Assembly: GCA_028712695.1 (NCBI GenBank)
Contig: JAQTQZ010000004.1
Location: 89,865-153,864 of the forward strand
Source: Methylovulum sp.
Lineage (GTDB): Bacteria; Pseudomonadota; Gammaproteobacteria; Methylococcales; Methylomonadaceae
DNA: 64,000 nucleotides
Reading direction: 5' to 3'
Positions 8,042 through 16,658 of the stretch are shown piece after piece (position 1 is the stretch's first letter; every line of letters starts with the position of its first letter). Made by a program: the position numbers and the translations under genes. Under the pieces are notes generated by a model, which made no database searches, was not told the origin of the DNA, and worked only from the letters and a program-made list of their open reading frames with translations.

Positions 8042-9565
8042 CTAAGCTTGGTTCCCTAATGCAACAGTTTCCCAAAAATCAGCCTGCTTTCTGATGCCCA
8101 ACACTTTTTGTGCCGCCTGCACTCCCGACACACAAACACCATAGATACCGCCGCCCGGTGAAGTCCAGTGACCGGCAAAATAGAGCCCCTCCACGGGCGA
8201 CTGGTTCTGCAAACGCGCAGGCCCCACTTGGCCTGGCGAGACATCCCAACCATAGGCCGCGCCTTGATGATTTTTGGTATAACGCAAGAGTGTGGCCGGC
8301 GAGCCGCCTTCGACAAACAGCAAATGGTCTTCCAGGTTGGGGATATAGCGTCCGGCAATTTTTAGCATATCGTCCATATAGCCGGGCTTGGCCTGTGCCC
8401 ACGATTCCACCGCCTGATAAGGCAACAAGGTTGTCAGCATCAACAGATGTTGGCCAGCAGGTGCCAGCGCCGGGTCAACCAAAGTCGGCGCGGTGATGCT
8501 AAGCCAAGTGATTTCCCCCTTGCGGGTACAGGCAAAGTTTTGGTTATGGTCAAAATCCTGATAGCAAAACGACTCATGCGCAATAGCCAACCCTGCCAAA
8601 TCAATATCCGTGGCAATATAAACCACAAAGATGGACAAGGAATGCTGCATTTTTTTTATTCTTTGGATATAACGGGGCGGAAAATAATGCTCCCCCACCA
8701 GTTCACAAACAGTGTGCCGGATGTCGGCATTGGAGATGACCACAGGGGCTAACAGCGCTTGGCCTTTGACCTGGACACCCGCGACCTTGCCGTTATCAAT
8801 AAGGATTTTTTCCACTGGCGACTTAAACAGGATTGCACCGCCGTGTTGCCGGAAACCTTCAACCAAGGTGTTCGCCAATTGCTGGAACCCCCCCTTGCAG
8901 TAATAAGCGCCATCGACCATATAACCAATAAACATGGTGGACCAATACACAAACGACACCTGCGAGGGGGGCAAGCCCAGATAAGGCCAATTACTGGCGA
9001 ACACGCCCAGCAGCTTGGGGTCTTTGATAAACTGCTTGGCAACCTCGCCCAACGTTGCCTTGCGGTATTTAAACAAGGCCGGCATCAATTGTTGCGCCTT
9101 GCCATAGTCCATCCCGACCATGGCTTCATCAGCGATGGTGATTTCTTCCGCCACTTGCTGACAAAGCCGGGTCAACGCTTGCAAACCGGCCTGCTCGGCA
9201 GGGAACAACGGTGCCAACACCGCGACAAAAGCATCAATCGATTGCGGCAACGCTACGTCGAGCCCCGGATAATACGCATGGCTGAACGGGTTGACATTGA
9301 TAAACTCAATGGACTCTTCAACAGCCAAGGCCTGCAATACTTTGTGGATAACCTGCCCCCCCCGGTACCCCTCGGCGCCACAGCCGCTGGTCAGATGCAC
9401 ACCGGAATCAAAATGGTATTTTTTCCGTTTGAAGCCATGGGCATAACCCCCAGGCCGGTCGTGGCTTTCCAAAACCAAGACAGACTTCCCCGCTTTGGCC
9501 AGCAGGCCAGCGGCAGTCAATCCGCCGATGCCGCTGCCGATAACGATGACATCGTAATCCTTCAC
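8042..9565 (-). CDS. FAD-dependent oxidoreductase, phytoene desaturase/CrtISO-like
   Basis: An amine-oxidase-type flavoprotein of about 507 residues. The N-terminus has the dinucleotide-binding motif VIGSGIGGLTAAGLLAKAG followed by VLESHDRPGGYAHGF. The C-terminus has GLYFAGHWTSPGGGIYGV, the second FAD contact of carotenoid desaturases and isomerases. It is the last gene of the aryl-polyene-like operon. Flavoproteins of this class occur in some pigment clusters, where they may desaturate, isomerise or modify the polyene; the exact reaction here is unknown. The GTG at 9565 overlaps the thioesterase stop as GTGA and has AGGG upstream. In-frame starts at 9592 (ATG) and 9616 lie inside the thioesterase gene and lack a good binding site. 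Confidence 0.85.
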   Translation of the reverse strand: MKDYDVIVIGSGIGGLTAAGLLAKAGKSVLVLESHDRPGGYAHGFKRKKYHFDSGVHLTSGCGAEGYRGGQVIHKVLQALAVEESIEFINVNPFSHAYYPGLDVALPQSIDAFVAVLAPLFPAEQAGLQALTRLCQQVAEEITIADEAMVGMDYGKAQQLMPALFKYRKATLGEVAKQFIKDPKLLGVFASNWPYLGLPPSQVSFVYWSTMFIGYMVDGAYYCKGGFQQLANTLVEGFRQHGGAILFKSPVEKILIDNGKVAGVQVKGQALLAPVVISNADIRHTVCELVGEHYFPPRYIQRIKKMQHSLSIFVVYIATDIDLAGLAIAHESFCYQDFDHNQNFACTRKGEITWLSITAPTLVDPALAPAGQHLLMLTTLLPYQAVESWAQAKPGYMDDMLKIAGRYIPNLEDHLLFVEGGSPATLLRYTKNHQGAAYGWDVSPGQVGPARLQNQSPVEGLYFAGHWTSPGGGIYGVCVSGVQAAQKVLGIRKQADFWETVALGNQA

Positions 9566-9984
9566 GGTTTCTGTAGCCCTAGTTTTTCCCATAGAATGGC
9601 GGGGGATTCGTAACACATTTCATTGTTCGCCATCTCGACCGCCACTTGATAGGTATAACCCCGGGTCAGGCGGGTTTGGGTCTGCTTATCGACAATCAGG
9701 TAATTTATTTTCAGGCGATTTTCCCATTCGGTAAGGTCGGCATGCACGCTGATTTTCTGGCCGAACTTTGCCGGTTTGGCATAGCGGATGCGCAAGTCGA
9801 TGACCGGCCACGCATAACCAGATTCCCGCATCTGCATATAGTTGTAGCCAATCTTATCCAACAAGACGCAACGCGCCACTTCAAAGTATTTCACGTAGTG
9901 GCCGTGCCAGACGATTTCCATCAAATCGACATCGAAAAACGGCACGTCAATTTCCACCTCGCAACTGACAATCGCTTTATTCAT
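9562..9984 (-). CDS. Acyl-CoA/acyl-ACP thioesterase, 4HBT (YbgC-like)
   Basis: A 140-residue single hot-dog protein. The early motif FFDVDLMEIVWHGHYVKYFE matches the YbgC/4HBT signature, with Asp near position 19 and the HGHYVKYFE helix. It belongs to the aryl-polyene-like operon and overlaps the ammonia-lyase gene by eight bases. In aryl polyene clusters a thioesterase of this kind is thought to edit or release chains from the carrier proteins; this role is assigned by family and context. Confidence 0.9.
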   Translation of the reverse strand: MNKAIVSCEVEIDVPFFDVDLMEIVWHGHYVKYFEVARCVLLDKIGYNYMQMRESGYAWPVIDLRIRYAKPAKFGQKISVHADLTEWENRLKINYLIVDKQTQTRLTRGYTYQVAVEMANNEMCYESPAILWEKLGLQKP

Positions 9985-11506
9985 AGAGATTCCAATGCCG
10001 TTCGCGGATCAATTGCAGGCACAGCCGCAATTCCTGCTCCATGGCCCTATCGCTCTCAAGAAAAGCGATTTTAGACCGGACTTGTGCCATCGTTGCGCGC
10101 AAACCAGCGCTTAAGCCCGCCGTGTTGCCACGTAATTCCACCCCCTGGACCACGGCGATCAGCATGGCGGCGACCACCTGCTCGGTCAATTCGATAATGC
10201 GCATACAATCCCTGGCGGCAATGGTGCCCATGCTGACCTTGTCCTGATTGTGGCATTCTGTGGAGCGTGAAAATACGCTGGCTGGCATGGTCAATTTCAA
10301 GGCTTCAGCCGTCCACGCGGACACGGCAATCTGGACAGCCTTAAAACCGTGGTTCAGCATGGCTTGCTCTGGCCTTGCCCCCGATAAATTCGCCGGAAGG
10401 CCGTTATTGAACTTGGTGTCCATCAGTTGCGCCATCTGCCTGTCCAACAAGTCCGCCAAATTGGCGACCGCCGTTTTCATGCTGTCCATCGCAAAGGCAA
10501 TATGCCCGCCGTAGAAATGCCCACCGTGCAAGACATGCCCGTTTTCGGCATCGATTATCGGGTTGTCGTTCGCACTGTTCAGCTCGTTTTCGATAAACTG
10601 CCGGAACCACGGCAACGCATCTTCCAGCACACCGATGACATGCGGTGCGCAACGCAGCGAATAACGGTCTTGCAAACGGGTGTCGTTGCGCGGCGGGTCT
10701 AGTGTTATTTGCAAGTCGCCACGGATACGCGCCGCAACTTTTATCTGCCCGGCATGGGGTTTGACTGCGAACAGCTTTTCATCAAAATGGTAGGCATTGC
10801 CGTTGAGGGCAATGGAAACCAGACTGGTGATACGGGTAGACAATTGGGACAAATAAGCCGCGCGTTGATAAGCCAGACACGCCACGGCGGTCATGACCGC
10901 CGTGCCGTTCATGATCCCCAAACCTTCTTTGGGTTTCAGTGTGAGTGGGGTGATTTTTAATTGGCCAAACACACGGGCGGTTGGCATTTTTTCGCCTTGG
11001 TACAGAACCTCCCGTTCCCCAGCCAGCACGGCGGCCAGATAAGATAACGGCGTCAAGTCGCCGCTGGCGCCCACCGAACCTTCCTGCGGAATCAACGGCA
11101 AAATATCGTGGTGCAGCAACTCGGCAATCCGTTGCAACAGTTGGTAGCGCACACCGGAAAAACCCTGTGCCAGGCTGTTCAGGCGCACCGCCATAATCGC
11201 CCGGGTTTGCTGCGGGTCAAAATGCGCACCCAAGCCGCAACCATGAAAGGTATACAAGTGGCGGGACAATTCGTTGACATTCTCAAGCGGTATGGACACC
11301 GTGCAGGAATCGCCGTAACCCGTGGTCACACCATAAACAAAACCTTCCTCCTGCAACAAGGTCTCTATGAATGCTGCGCCTTTGTCAATCCGGGCGACAA
11401 ACGTCGGGGCATCGCCTAAGCGGAGTTGTTGCGGCTGTTCGGCGATATGGCAAATGTCCTCAATGGTCAAAGTCCTGCCATCGACAATCACTGTCCTTTC
11501 ACTCAT
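9977..11506 (-). CDS. Aromatic amino acid ammonia-lyase (HAL/TAL family) of aryl polyene type
   Basis: A 509-residue MIO-dependent lyase. The prosthetic-group tripeptide Ala-Ser-Gly lies in VGASGDLTPLSY and the catalytic Tyr loop is VYGVTTGYG. The residues that set substrate choice align around LYTFHGCGLG. Housekeeping HutH usually has Ser-His there, so histidine is an unlikely substrate; a tyrosine-type substrate giving a coumaryl starter is plausible but unproven. The start MSERT at 11506 has AGG six bases upstream; a second ATG three bases earlier is possible. The gene overlaps its upstream neighbour by eight bases. In the pathway it would make the aryl starter unit that the synthetase at 13150 activates. 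Confidence 0.92.
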   Translation of the reverse strand: MSERTVIVDGRTLTIEDICHIAEQPQQLRLGDAPTFVARIDKGAAFIETLLQEEGFVYGVTTGYGDSCTVSIPLENVNELSRHLYTFHGCGLGAHFDPQQTRAIMAVRLNSLAQGFSGVRYQLLQRIAELLHHDILPLIPQEGSVGASGDLTPLSYLAAVLAGEREVLYQGEKMPTARVFGQLKITPLTLKPKEGLGIMNGTAVMTAVACLAYQRAAYLSQLSTRITSLVSIALNGNAYHFDEKLFAVKPHAGQIKVAARIRGDLQITLDPPRNDTRLQDRYSLRCAPHVIGVLEDALPWFRQFIENELNSANDNPIIDAENGHVLHGGHFYGGHIAFAMDSMKTAVANLADLLDRQMAQLMDTKFNNGLPANLSGARPEQAMLNHGFKAVQIAVSAWTAEALKLTMPASVFSRSTECHNQDKVSMGTIAARDCMRIIELTEQVVAAMLIAVVQGVELRGNTAGLSAGLRATMAQVRSKIAFLESDRAMEQELRLCLQLIRERHWNLYE

Positions 11507-12422
11507 CATCAACCTGCCAAAAATCATAAAAATTGAACCATTGCAGCGGTTCCAACAAACAATATTTTTGCAGTAGGCTGGCATAATTTTGCACGCATTG
11601 CCCAATCATCGCCTCACGCTGCTTTCTGGGGAACGACAGGCCTGCACTGAAAGCGTCGAAGTAAATCACTTGCCTGTCACGCTGTTTCAGGCAAAACAGC
11701 GTATAAACCGGACATTCCAGCAGCGCCGCCAAAATAAAGGGGCCTTGCGGGAACAACGCGCCCTGGCCTAAAAAATCCGCCCTAACCACCCGGCTTTGAC
11801 CGGTGATCGGGGTACGGTCAGCGGCGATGACCACCAGCTCGCCAGCGTCAATCTTGTCCTGCAATAACATCGCTGTCGCGGCGGTTATTTCAGTCACCTG
11901 GATGAGGTTCATCCGTCCCGTTTCGGCGTACCGGTTCAGTAGCTTATTGAATTTTTCCGCGTGTTTGGTATGCACCAATATATTGACGGTGATGTTCTTG
12001 CGCAAATGGGCAATAACCCGGCACACCTCCATATTGCCCAAATGGGAGCCCAACATCAGCAAGCCCTGCCCCCGCTCAAGATGCTGCACCACCGCTTCCC
12101 GACCATGGCAATCGACATCTTGTAACGATAGCGCGCCGCTCCAGGCCGCCAGTTTGTCGATGATGGCATTGGCAAAACTAATGAAGTGCCGATAACTGCC
12201 GTATAAACCGGTTTGAACCTTACGTTCCGGCAAATACGCGGACACTTTCTGTAAATATTGCAGACTGGCCTGCCGGCCTTTGCTATTGGTCAGCCAGTAA
12301 TAGCTGACGACCGGATATAAAAACAACTGCAATACGGAGCGCCCAAATAACAGATAGACTTTTAACAGCAGCTGCATGCCCCAGATGATGCCCCGCTCTT
12401 CCATTTGCGCCCAATGTTTCAT
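11499..12422 (-). CDS. LpxL-like lysophospholipid acyltransferase
   Basis: A 307-residue inner-membrane acyltransferase of the LpxL/HtrB (LABLAT) family. The start MKHWAQMEERG is typical of this subgroup, a hydrophobic segment follows (about 15-45), and the catalytic HX4E motif is GSHLGNME. The ATG at 12422 overlaps the glycosyltransferase stop as ATGA; a longer frame from 12458 lies inside that gene. In Escherichia coli aryl polyene clusters a glycosyltransferase and an acyltransferase domain are fused in one protein. Here they are two coupled genes. The inferred role is attaching acyl or polyenoyl chains to the lipid head group. Confidence 0.88.
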   Translation of the reverse strand: MKHWAQMEERGIIWGMQLLLKVYLLFGRSVLQLFLYPVVSYYWLTNSKGRQASLQYLQKVSAYLPERKVQTGLYGSYRHFISFANAIIDKLAAWSGALSLQDVDCHGREAVVQHLERGQGLLMLGSHLGNMEVCRVIAHLRKNITVNILVHTKHAEKFNKLLNRYAETGRMNLIQVTEITAATAMLLQDKIDAGELVVIAADRTPITGQSRVVRADFLGQGALFPQGPFILAALLECPVYTLFCLKQRDRQVIYFDAFSAGLSFPRKQREAMIGQCVQNYASLLQKYCLLEPLQWFNFYDFWQVDDE

Positions 12423-13153
12423 GGCAAATGCCGCCTTAATAAACGAGGGATGCGCCATAACATGCCAAAAAACAAGTGTGCGTGTTTTTTGGAAATCAAC
12501 ACGTTATCCTGCAACATCCTGAAGTGGGACACGCCGTCCAGTGGATATTTCACTTCAGTTTCGATATTGACCACATCGACACCCTGCCAATAAAGGCGCA
12601 CCGCAATGTCGAGGTCAAAATCCATACGTTCGCCCAACTGCACAGATTTAAGCAATTGCTCGACCGCCGCCAGTGGGTAACAGCGGAAACCGCACATGCC
12701 ATCGGCAATGGCAAAAGACAAGGTGTTGATCCATATCCACAGGTTAGTGATCTGCCTACCGTACAGCCTTTTTTTCGGCACTGTCCCGTCAAAACAAGGC
12801 TTGCCCAAAATGAGTTTATCCGGATACTGTCCGCTGGCAGCCAACAGCCGGTTGATGTCCTCTAGCTTATGCTGCCCATCGGCATCGACTTGGATGGCAT
12901 GGCTAAAACCGTCGGCAATTGCCAACCTCAGGCCATCGATAACCGCCGCGCCTTTACCGCCGTTATGCGCCCTTTCGTATAAGGTTAGCCAGTCTTGCCC
13001 CTGTTCCGTCAATTGGCTTAACACGGCAGAGCATTCCACCGAACTGCCGTCGTTTATCAGATAGCAAGGCAGGCCGAATATTTTTAAGGTATCAACCACT
13101 TGGCGGATGGCATGCTGATGATTGTAAACCGGGATAATGACACAAGTTTTCAT
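12419..13153 (-). CDS. Family 2 glycosyltransferase
   Basis: A 244-residue GT-A glycosyltransferase. It starts MKTCVIIPVYNH, has the nucleotide-binding INDGSS and the metal-binding VDADGQH (DxD-type), followed by FDGTVPKKRLYGRQ. It resembles the glycosyltransferase domain of aryl polyene clusters, which probably glycosylates the lipid anchor. The ATG overlaps the stop of the synthetase gene as ATGA, and its own stop overlaps the next start the same way, so translation through this part of the operon is tightly coupled. Confidence 0.9.
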   Translation of the reverse strand: MKTCVIIPVYNHQHAIRQVVDTLKIFGLPCYLINDGSSVECSAVLSQLTEQGQDWLTLYERAHNGGKGAAVIDGLRLAIADGFSHAIQVDADGQHKLEDINRLLAASGQYPDKLILGKPCFDGTVPKKRLYGRQITNLWIWINTLSFAIADGMCGFRCYPLAAVEQLLKSVQLGERMDFDLDIAVRLYWQGVDVVNIETEVKYPLDGVSHFRMLQDNVLISKKHAHLFFGMLWRIPRLLRRHLP

Positions 13154-14841
13154 ACGTGCGCTCCATAGACTAAACGTCCGGAACTGTGCGGGTCAGTTGC
13201 CGAATGCAGATCAAAATAAAGTTTGCCGGTGTCCGGTTTCCATTCCAACGTCATCGTGATTACCGCTTCCGGTTGGATGATTTTTTTAAATTTGATGGCT
13301 TCCATCGTCAAGAACGGCTGTCCGATAGCAAACAATAGCTTGCCGTAGTGTTCCGCCCAAGCCAATTGCGCCACACCTGGCAAAATGGGCTGCTCCGGAA
13401 AATGCCCGTTAAAATACACCAGTTCAGGTTGAATGCGCAGCTCTAGTGCCACCTTGTTGCCCGCTTGTTGAAAGTACAGCAATTGGGGGAATTTCACCGA
13501 GTCTAGCGTTAACAGTTGGTACAACAAGGCATTGTCTATTTTGCCCTGGGCCGAAAGCGGCAATGCCTGCATAAACAACCATTTACGAGGTAATACCACC
13601 GTCTCAAAGGTTTTCAATAAAGGTGTTTTCAATGCCCGGATAAAAGCCGGACGGCCTTGCCGTAGCGCGGCAAGACCAGTTTCAGTCAGGACAATAACCG
13701 CCGCTATACGATCCCTGCCACCTTTCAATAACAGACAATGCGCTTGCCCCACCCAATCTGACTGTTGCAGGGTTTGTTCCAGTCCGTCCAGCGACAAACG
13801 TTTTTCCTCAACCTTAACAAGCCGGTCGAGCCGCCCCAATAAAGCGAACCGTCCATCGTCATAAAGTGCAATCCGATCATCCAATCCGATAGGCGCCGCA
13901 TCAGGCAGAAACGGGGAAAACAACTGGCAGCGGCCATTTCCACTGCTTGTAAGGCTGATGCCGGCAAAAGGTGTCCAGCGCACCTCAACTGACGTGCGTC
14001 GCCAGCCAATCCCGCCAGTCTCAGAACTGCCGTAGATTTCCACAACTTGCTGCCCGCTACGTTGTTCGATTTGCTTGGCGGCCTCGGCTGATAGGGAACC
14101 GCCGGAACTAAAAATTGCCGTTAAGCGGGCAATGTCATCCCACGCTGTCAGTTCATCCAGCCTTTTCAACTGGGCGGGGCTGGCAACCCAACAGGCCGCC
14201 TTTGCCGCCACGGCTTTACACAGGGGTTCGGGGCTCAGGTACATCTGGCTATAAAAACAACGGCCACTCGCCAACGGCCATAACAGCCTGAATAATAAGC
14301 CGTAAATATGCTGATGGCTGACCGTCGCCACAACCACGGATTCCCCCAGCATTGCGCCCCATTGCCGTTCCAGTGTGTCCACTTCACGTTGCAGCTGCAT
14401 CAAGTCCTTAACAATAGCCTTAGGTTCGCCACTGGAGCCTGAGGTATAAATTATCAACTGCATTTTAGCCAAATCCAAAGGCATCAGTTGATCCGGTGCA
14501 GCGGCCAAAGTTTGCAGCGTTATTTCCCGCCCTTGCCATTCACCCAACAATTGGCAGCCTTGCTTAAGCAACCTTTCGGCGGTTGTTGGCTGGTTATTGC
14601 CCGGAATCCAAACCTGTTTGCCAGCGTGCATCAGCGCATACAGCAGCACCGCAAAGGGATAGGACGCGTCGTAATACAGCGCATAGTGCTGTTGCGCCTG
14701 TGCCCGCAATGCCATGACATGGCGGGCAACATCAGCGTAAAATTTTTGCCGGTTTATCAGTTGCCCTGCATGCACAGCGACAATGCGTTCGCGCTGTCCA
14801 GGCAGCGCACAGTGGGCAAGAGACATCGGTTCAACGTGCAT
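13150..14841 (-). CDS. Acyl/aryl-ACP synthetase fused to a hot-dog dehydratase
   Basis: A 563-residue two-domain protein. Residues about 1-430 are an AMP-binding adenylating domain with the phosphate loop IIYTSGSSGEPKAIVK, the motif YGSSETGG and, in the C-terminal subdomain, GRLDRLVKVEEKRLSL. Residues about 450-563 resemble a FabA/FabZ-like dehydratase, with YFNGHFPEQPILPGVAQL carrying the catalytic His. E. coli aryl polyene clusters encode these two functions as the separate proteins ApeH and ApeI; fusions are known from related clusters. The synthetase should load the aryl acid on the carrier protein. The ATG at 14841 has AGGA nine bases upstream and overlaps the previous gene by 11 bases. 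Confidence 0.9.
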   Translation of the reverse strand: MHVEPMSLAHCALPGQRERIVAVHAGQLINRQKFYADVARHVMALRAQAQQHYALYYDASYPFAVLLYALMHAGKQVWIPGNNQPTTAERLLKQGCQLLGEWQGREITLQTLAAAPDQLMPLDLAKMQLIIYTSGSSGEPKAIVKDLMQLQREVDTLERQWGAMLGESVVVATVSHQHIYGLLFRLLWPLASGRCFYSQMYLSPEPLCKAVAAKAACWVASPAQLKRLDELTAWDDIARLTAIFSSGGSLSAEAAKQIEQRSGQQVVEIYGSSETGGIGWRRTSVEVRWTPFAGISLTSSGNGRCQLFSPFLPDAAPIGLDDRIALYDDGRFALLGRLDRLVKVEEKRLSLDGLEQTLQQSDWVGQAHCLLLKGGRDRIAAVIVLTETGLAALRQGRPAFIRALKTPLLKTFETVVLPRKWLFMQALPLSAQGKIDNALLYQLLTLDSVKFPQLLYFQQAGNKVALELRIQPELVYFNGHFPEQPILPGVAQLAWAEHYGKLLFAIGQPFLTMEAIKFKKIIQPEAVITMTLEWKPDTGKLYFDLHSATDPHSSGRLVYGAHV

Positions 14842-15382
14842 GTTCTTGAGTCCTGATCCGTACCCAATACTCGCCTGCCATTAACAAGCCCATTAGCACA
14901 TAGGCAATCAGCCCATTGTACAAGCTCCACCAGGCAAAACTGCCCCAGACTGCCGTAGTAGCCGCCACCAGGCCATTCAAAAGAAAAAACACACACCAGA
15001 CTTGCGTCACTTTCCGGGTGTAAAGCACGCCTTTCAGCGGCAAATCGGGGTGTTGGATACGTGCCAGACGCTCAATGACAGGCGGGGGGAAATACAGGCT
15101 GGAGGTAAAAATAGCCAGTAAGCCGAGGTTTATCAGTACAGGATAAAAACGCAACGTGACCAGACTGTTGCTCTCTATTGCAAAACCGCAATATAAGACG
15201 GCCGCCACAAGCAACCACTGGCTATTTGTGGCGGAAGCCTTGCCCGTCAAAAAACGGGCAAGCAACAACACCACTAAAACAGCCGCAATTTGCCAAGGTG
15301 CCAAGTAATGGATGCCAAAATACACGACCAAAGGATAGAGCAGCGTGAATACACCAATCACGCTATAAATAAACCTGCGCAT
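14831..15382 (-). CDS. Integral membrane protein of aryl-polyene-type clusters (COG4648-like)
   Basis: A 183-residue protein with about five or six hydrophobic segments, for example IYSVIGVFTLLYPLVVYFGI near the start and LYNGLIAYVLMGLLMAGEYW near the end. Between them lies a conserved-looking cytoplasmic loop, IERLARIQHPDLPLKGVLYTRKVTQVWC. The composition and position match the small membrane protein found in aryl polyene clusters, whose function is not established. The ATG at 15382 overlaps the carrier protein stop as TGATG. Confidence 0.85.
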   Translation of the reverse strand: MRRFIYSVIGVFTLLYPLVVYFGIHYLAPWQIAAVLVVLLLARFLTGKASATNSQWLLVAAVLYCGFAIESNSLVTLRFYPVLINLGLLAIFTSSLYFPPPVIERLARIQHPDLPLKGVLYTRKVTQVWCVFFLLNGLVAATTAVWGSFAWWSLYNGLIAYVLMGLLMAGEYWVRIRTQEHAR

Positions 15383-15630
15383 CACTCACTTATCAATTTA
15401 TCGACCGCATCCACCACGTCATTGATTGTGCGTGCATTTTTAAAATCTTGGGGCTTAACCGCCTTGCCCGTCATTTCTTTCAGCCTAACAATCATGTCGA
15501 CCGCATCAATACTGTCAAAATCCAGATCTTCGTAAAGGCGGGCTTCCAAGGTCACCTCATCCATGTCAATTTCGAACATCTCCTGCATAATCTCTTTAAT
15601 GATCTGGAGAATCTCATCGCGACTTTTCAT
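15382..15630 (-). CDS. Acyl carrier protein (second of two)
   Basis: An 82-residue acidic carrier protein. The phosphopantetheine serine lies in DLDFDSIDAVDM. The ATG at 15630 has GAGG five bases upstream; an in-frame TTG at 15657 is less likely. It follows the first carrier protein after seven bases. Two different carrier proteins are usual in aryl polyene clusters, one probably taking the aryl starter and one the growing chain; which does which is not visible. Confidence 0.93.
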   Translation of the reverse strand: MKSRDEILQIIKEIMQEMFEIDMDEVTLEARLYEDLDFDSIDAVDMIVRLKEMTGKAVKPQDFKNARTINDVVDAVDKLISE

Positions 15631-15637
15631 ACCGTCC

Positions 15638-15895
15638 TCAGTTCCGTTCAGATTCAATAAACTCAGCCAACGATGCGACCGAGGCGAAAATTTTCACCAC
15701 ATCGTCTTTTTCCGCATCGATCCGGACATTATATTTTTTTCTGATCGCCAACCCCAGCTCCAACGCATCAATTGAATCAAGCCCCAAGCCCCCATTAAAC
15801 AAGGCTTCCTGGCTGTCTATCGTGTCAACACTTATATCCTCTAAATCCAGCGATTCAATAATCAATTGCTTTAATTCATTTTCCAAACGACTCAT
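15638..15895 (-). CDS. Acyl carrier protein (first of two)
   Basis: An 85-residue carrier protein with the phosphopantetheine serine in GGLGLDSIDALEL. It differs clearly from its neighbour, having a GLGL lead-in and the basic helix RKKYNVRIDAEKDD. The ATG at 15895 has GAGA upstream and lies inside the last 20 bases of the acyltransferase gene; the longer open frame to 16006 is overlap only. It serves the same pathway as the second carrier protein. Confidence 0.93.
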   Translation of the reverse strand: MSRLENELKQLIIESLDLEDISVDTIDSQEALFNGGLGLDSIDALELGLAIRKKYNVRIDAEKDDVVKIFASVASLAEFIESERN

Positions 15896-16658
15896 AGTGT
15901 TCTCTTTGTTGGCTAAAATAATCCTGTAAATGGCGGTTAAAACGCCGGACAGCCAGCGACCTGACCAGTATCGCCTGAAAATCGTCCAGCACCATATCTT
16001 CCCCAACAGTCATCGCTAAATGAAAACGGCGTTCCGGAATTTGGTACCATTTTTCAGCTTTGGTAAGCGTACTGGGGGCACAAGTCAGCGTGACTGGCGT
16101 GACTGTGGCATTGGCTTTTAAGGCAATGGCCGCCGCGCCACGTTGAAATTTGTAAGGTTTGCCCTGAATTGAGCGGGTGCCTTCGGGGAAAATGATCATC
16201 GTGCCACCGTTCTGTAAGCAAGCGACACAGTCATCGATCATTTTTTCCGGATCGCCATTGCTGATATAACCTGCATTGACAATAGGCCCCCTGGTGAAAG
16301 GATTGTGCCATAAGGCCTCTTTGACAATGCAGTTCGCCGCCGGAATCCGGCTGATCAGGAAAACAATGTCAATCAACGTCGGGTGATTGGCGACAATCAG
16401 TTGGCCAGGACGGTTGAGTTTTTCCAGGCCGTTAATCTCATAGGTCATAATGCCAATGCGGTGCATTAGCCCTATAAAAAAGAAAAAGCTGTAATGCACA
16501 CATTTTTGTGAACGTAGCCTTTTTTGCGTCCGGTCGCCCGGAATAACGCCCAACAACGGGAACACGGCAATCCATAGCAAGAAACCGCCAAGGCCAAAAA
16601 CACTAAAGCTCAGTCCGGTTGCGGCCAAACGCCAGTAATAATTAATCCGCTTGAACAT
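15876..16658 (-). CDS. PlsC-like 1-acyl-glycerol-3-phosphate-type acyltransferase
   Basis: A 260-residue membrane acyltransferase. One or two N-terminal hydrophobic segments (LSFSVFGLGGFLLWIAVFPLL) precede the catalytic NHX4D motif VANHPTLID and the substrate motif IFPEGTRS. The start MFKRINYYW at 16658 follows a GGA-A-rich sequence and overlaps the previous gene by 17 bases; the longer frame to 16766 lies inside that gene. In aryl polyene clusters this enzyme is thought to help build the lipid anchor. Confidence 0.9.
   Translation of the reverse strand: MFKRINYYWRLAATGLSFSVFGLGGFLLWIAVFPLLGVIPGDRTQKRLRSQKCVHYSFFFFIGLMHRIGIMTYEINGLEKLNRPGQLIVANHPTLIDIVFLISRIPAANCIVKEALWHNPFTRGPIVNAGYISNGDPEKMIDDCVACLQNGGTMIIFPEGTRSIQGKPYKFQRGAAAIALKANATVTPVTLTCAPSTLTKAEKWYQIPERRFHLAMTVGEDMVLDDFQAILVRSLAVRRFNRHLQDYFSQQREHYESFGK

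Noticed and set aside
8759..9613. Long plus-strand open frame of 284 codons
   Set aside because: It lies opposite the FAD oxidoreductase gene, whose motifs are clear; the plus-strand translation has no domain pattern.
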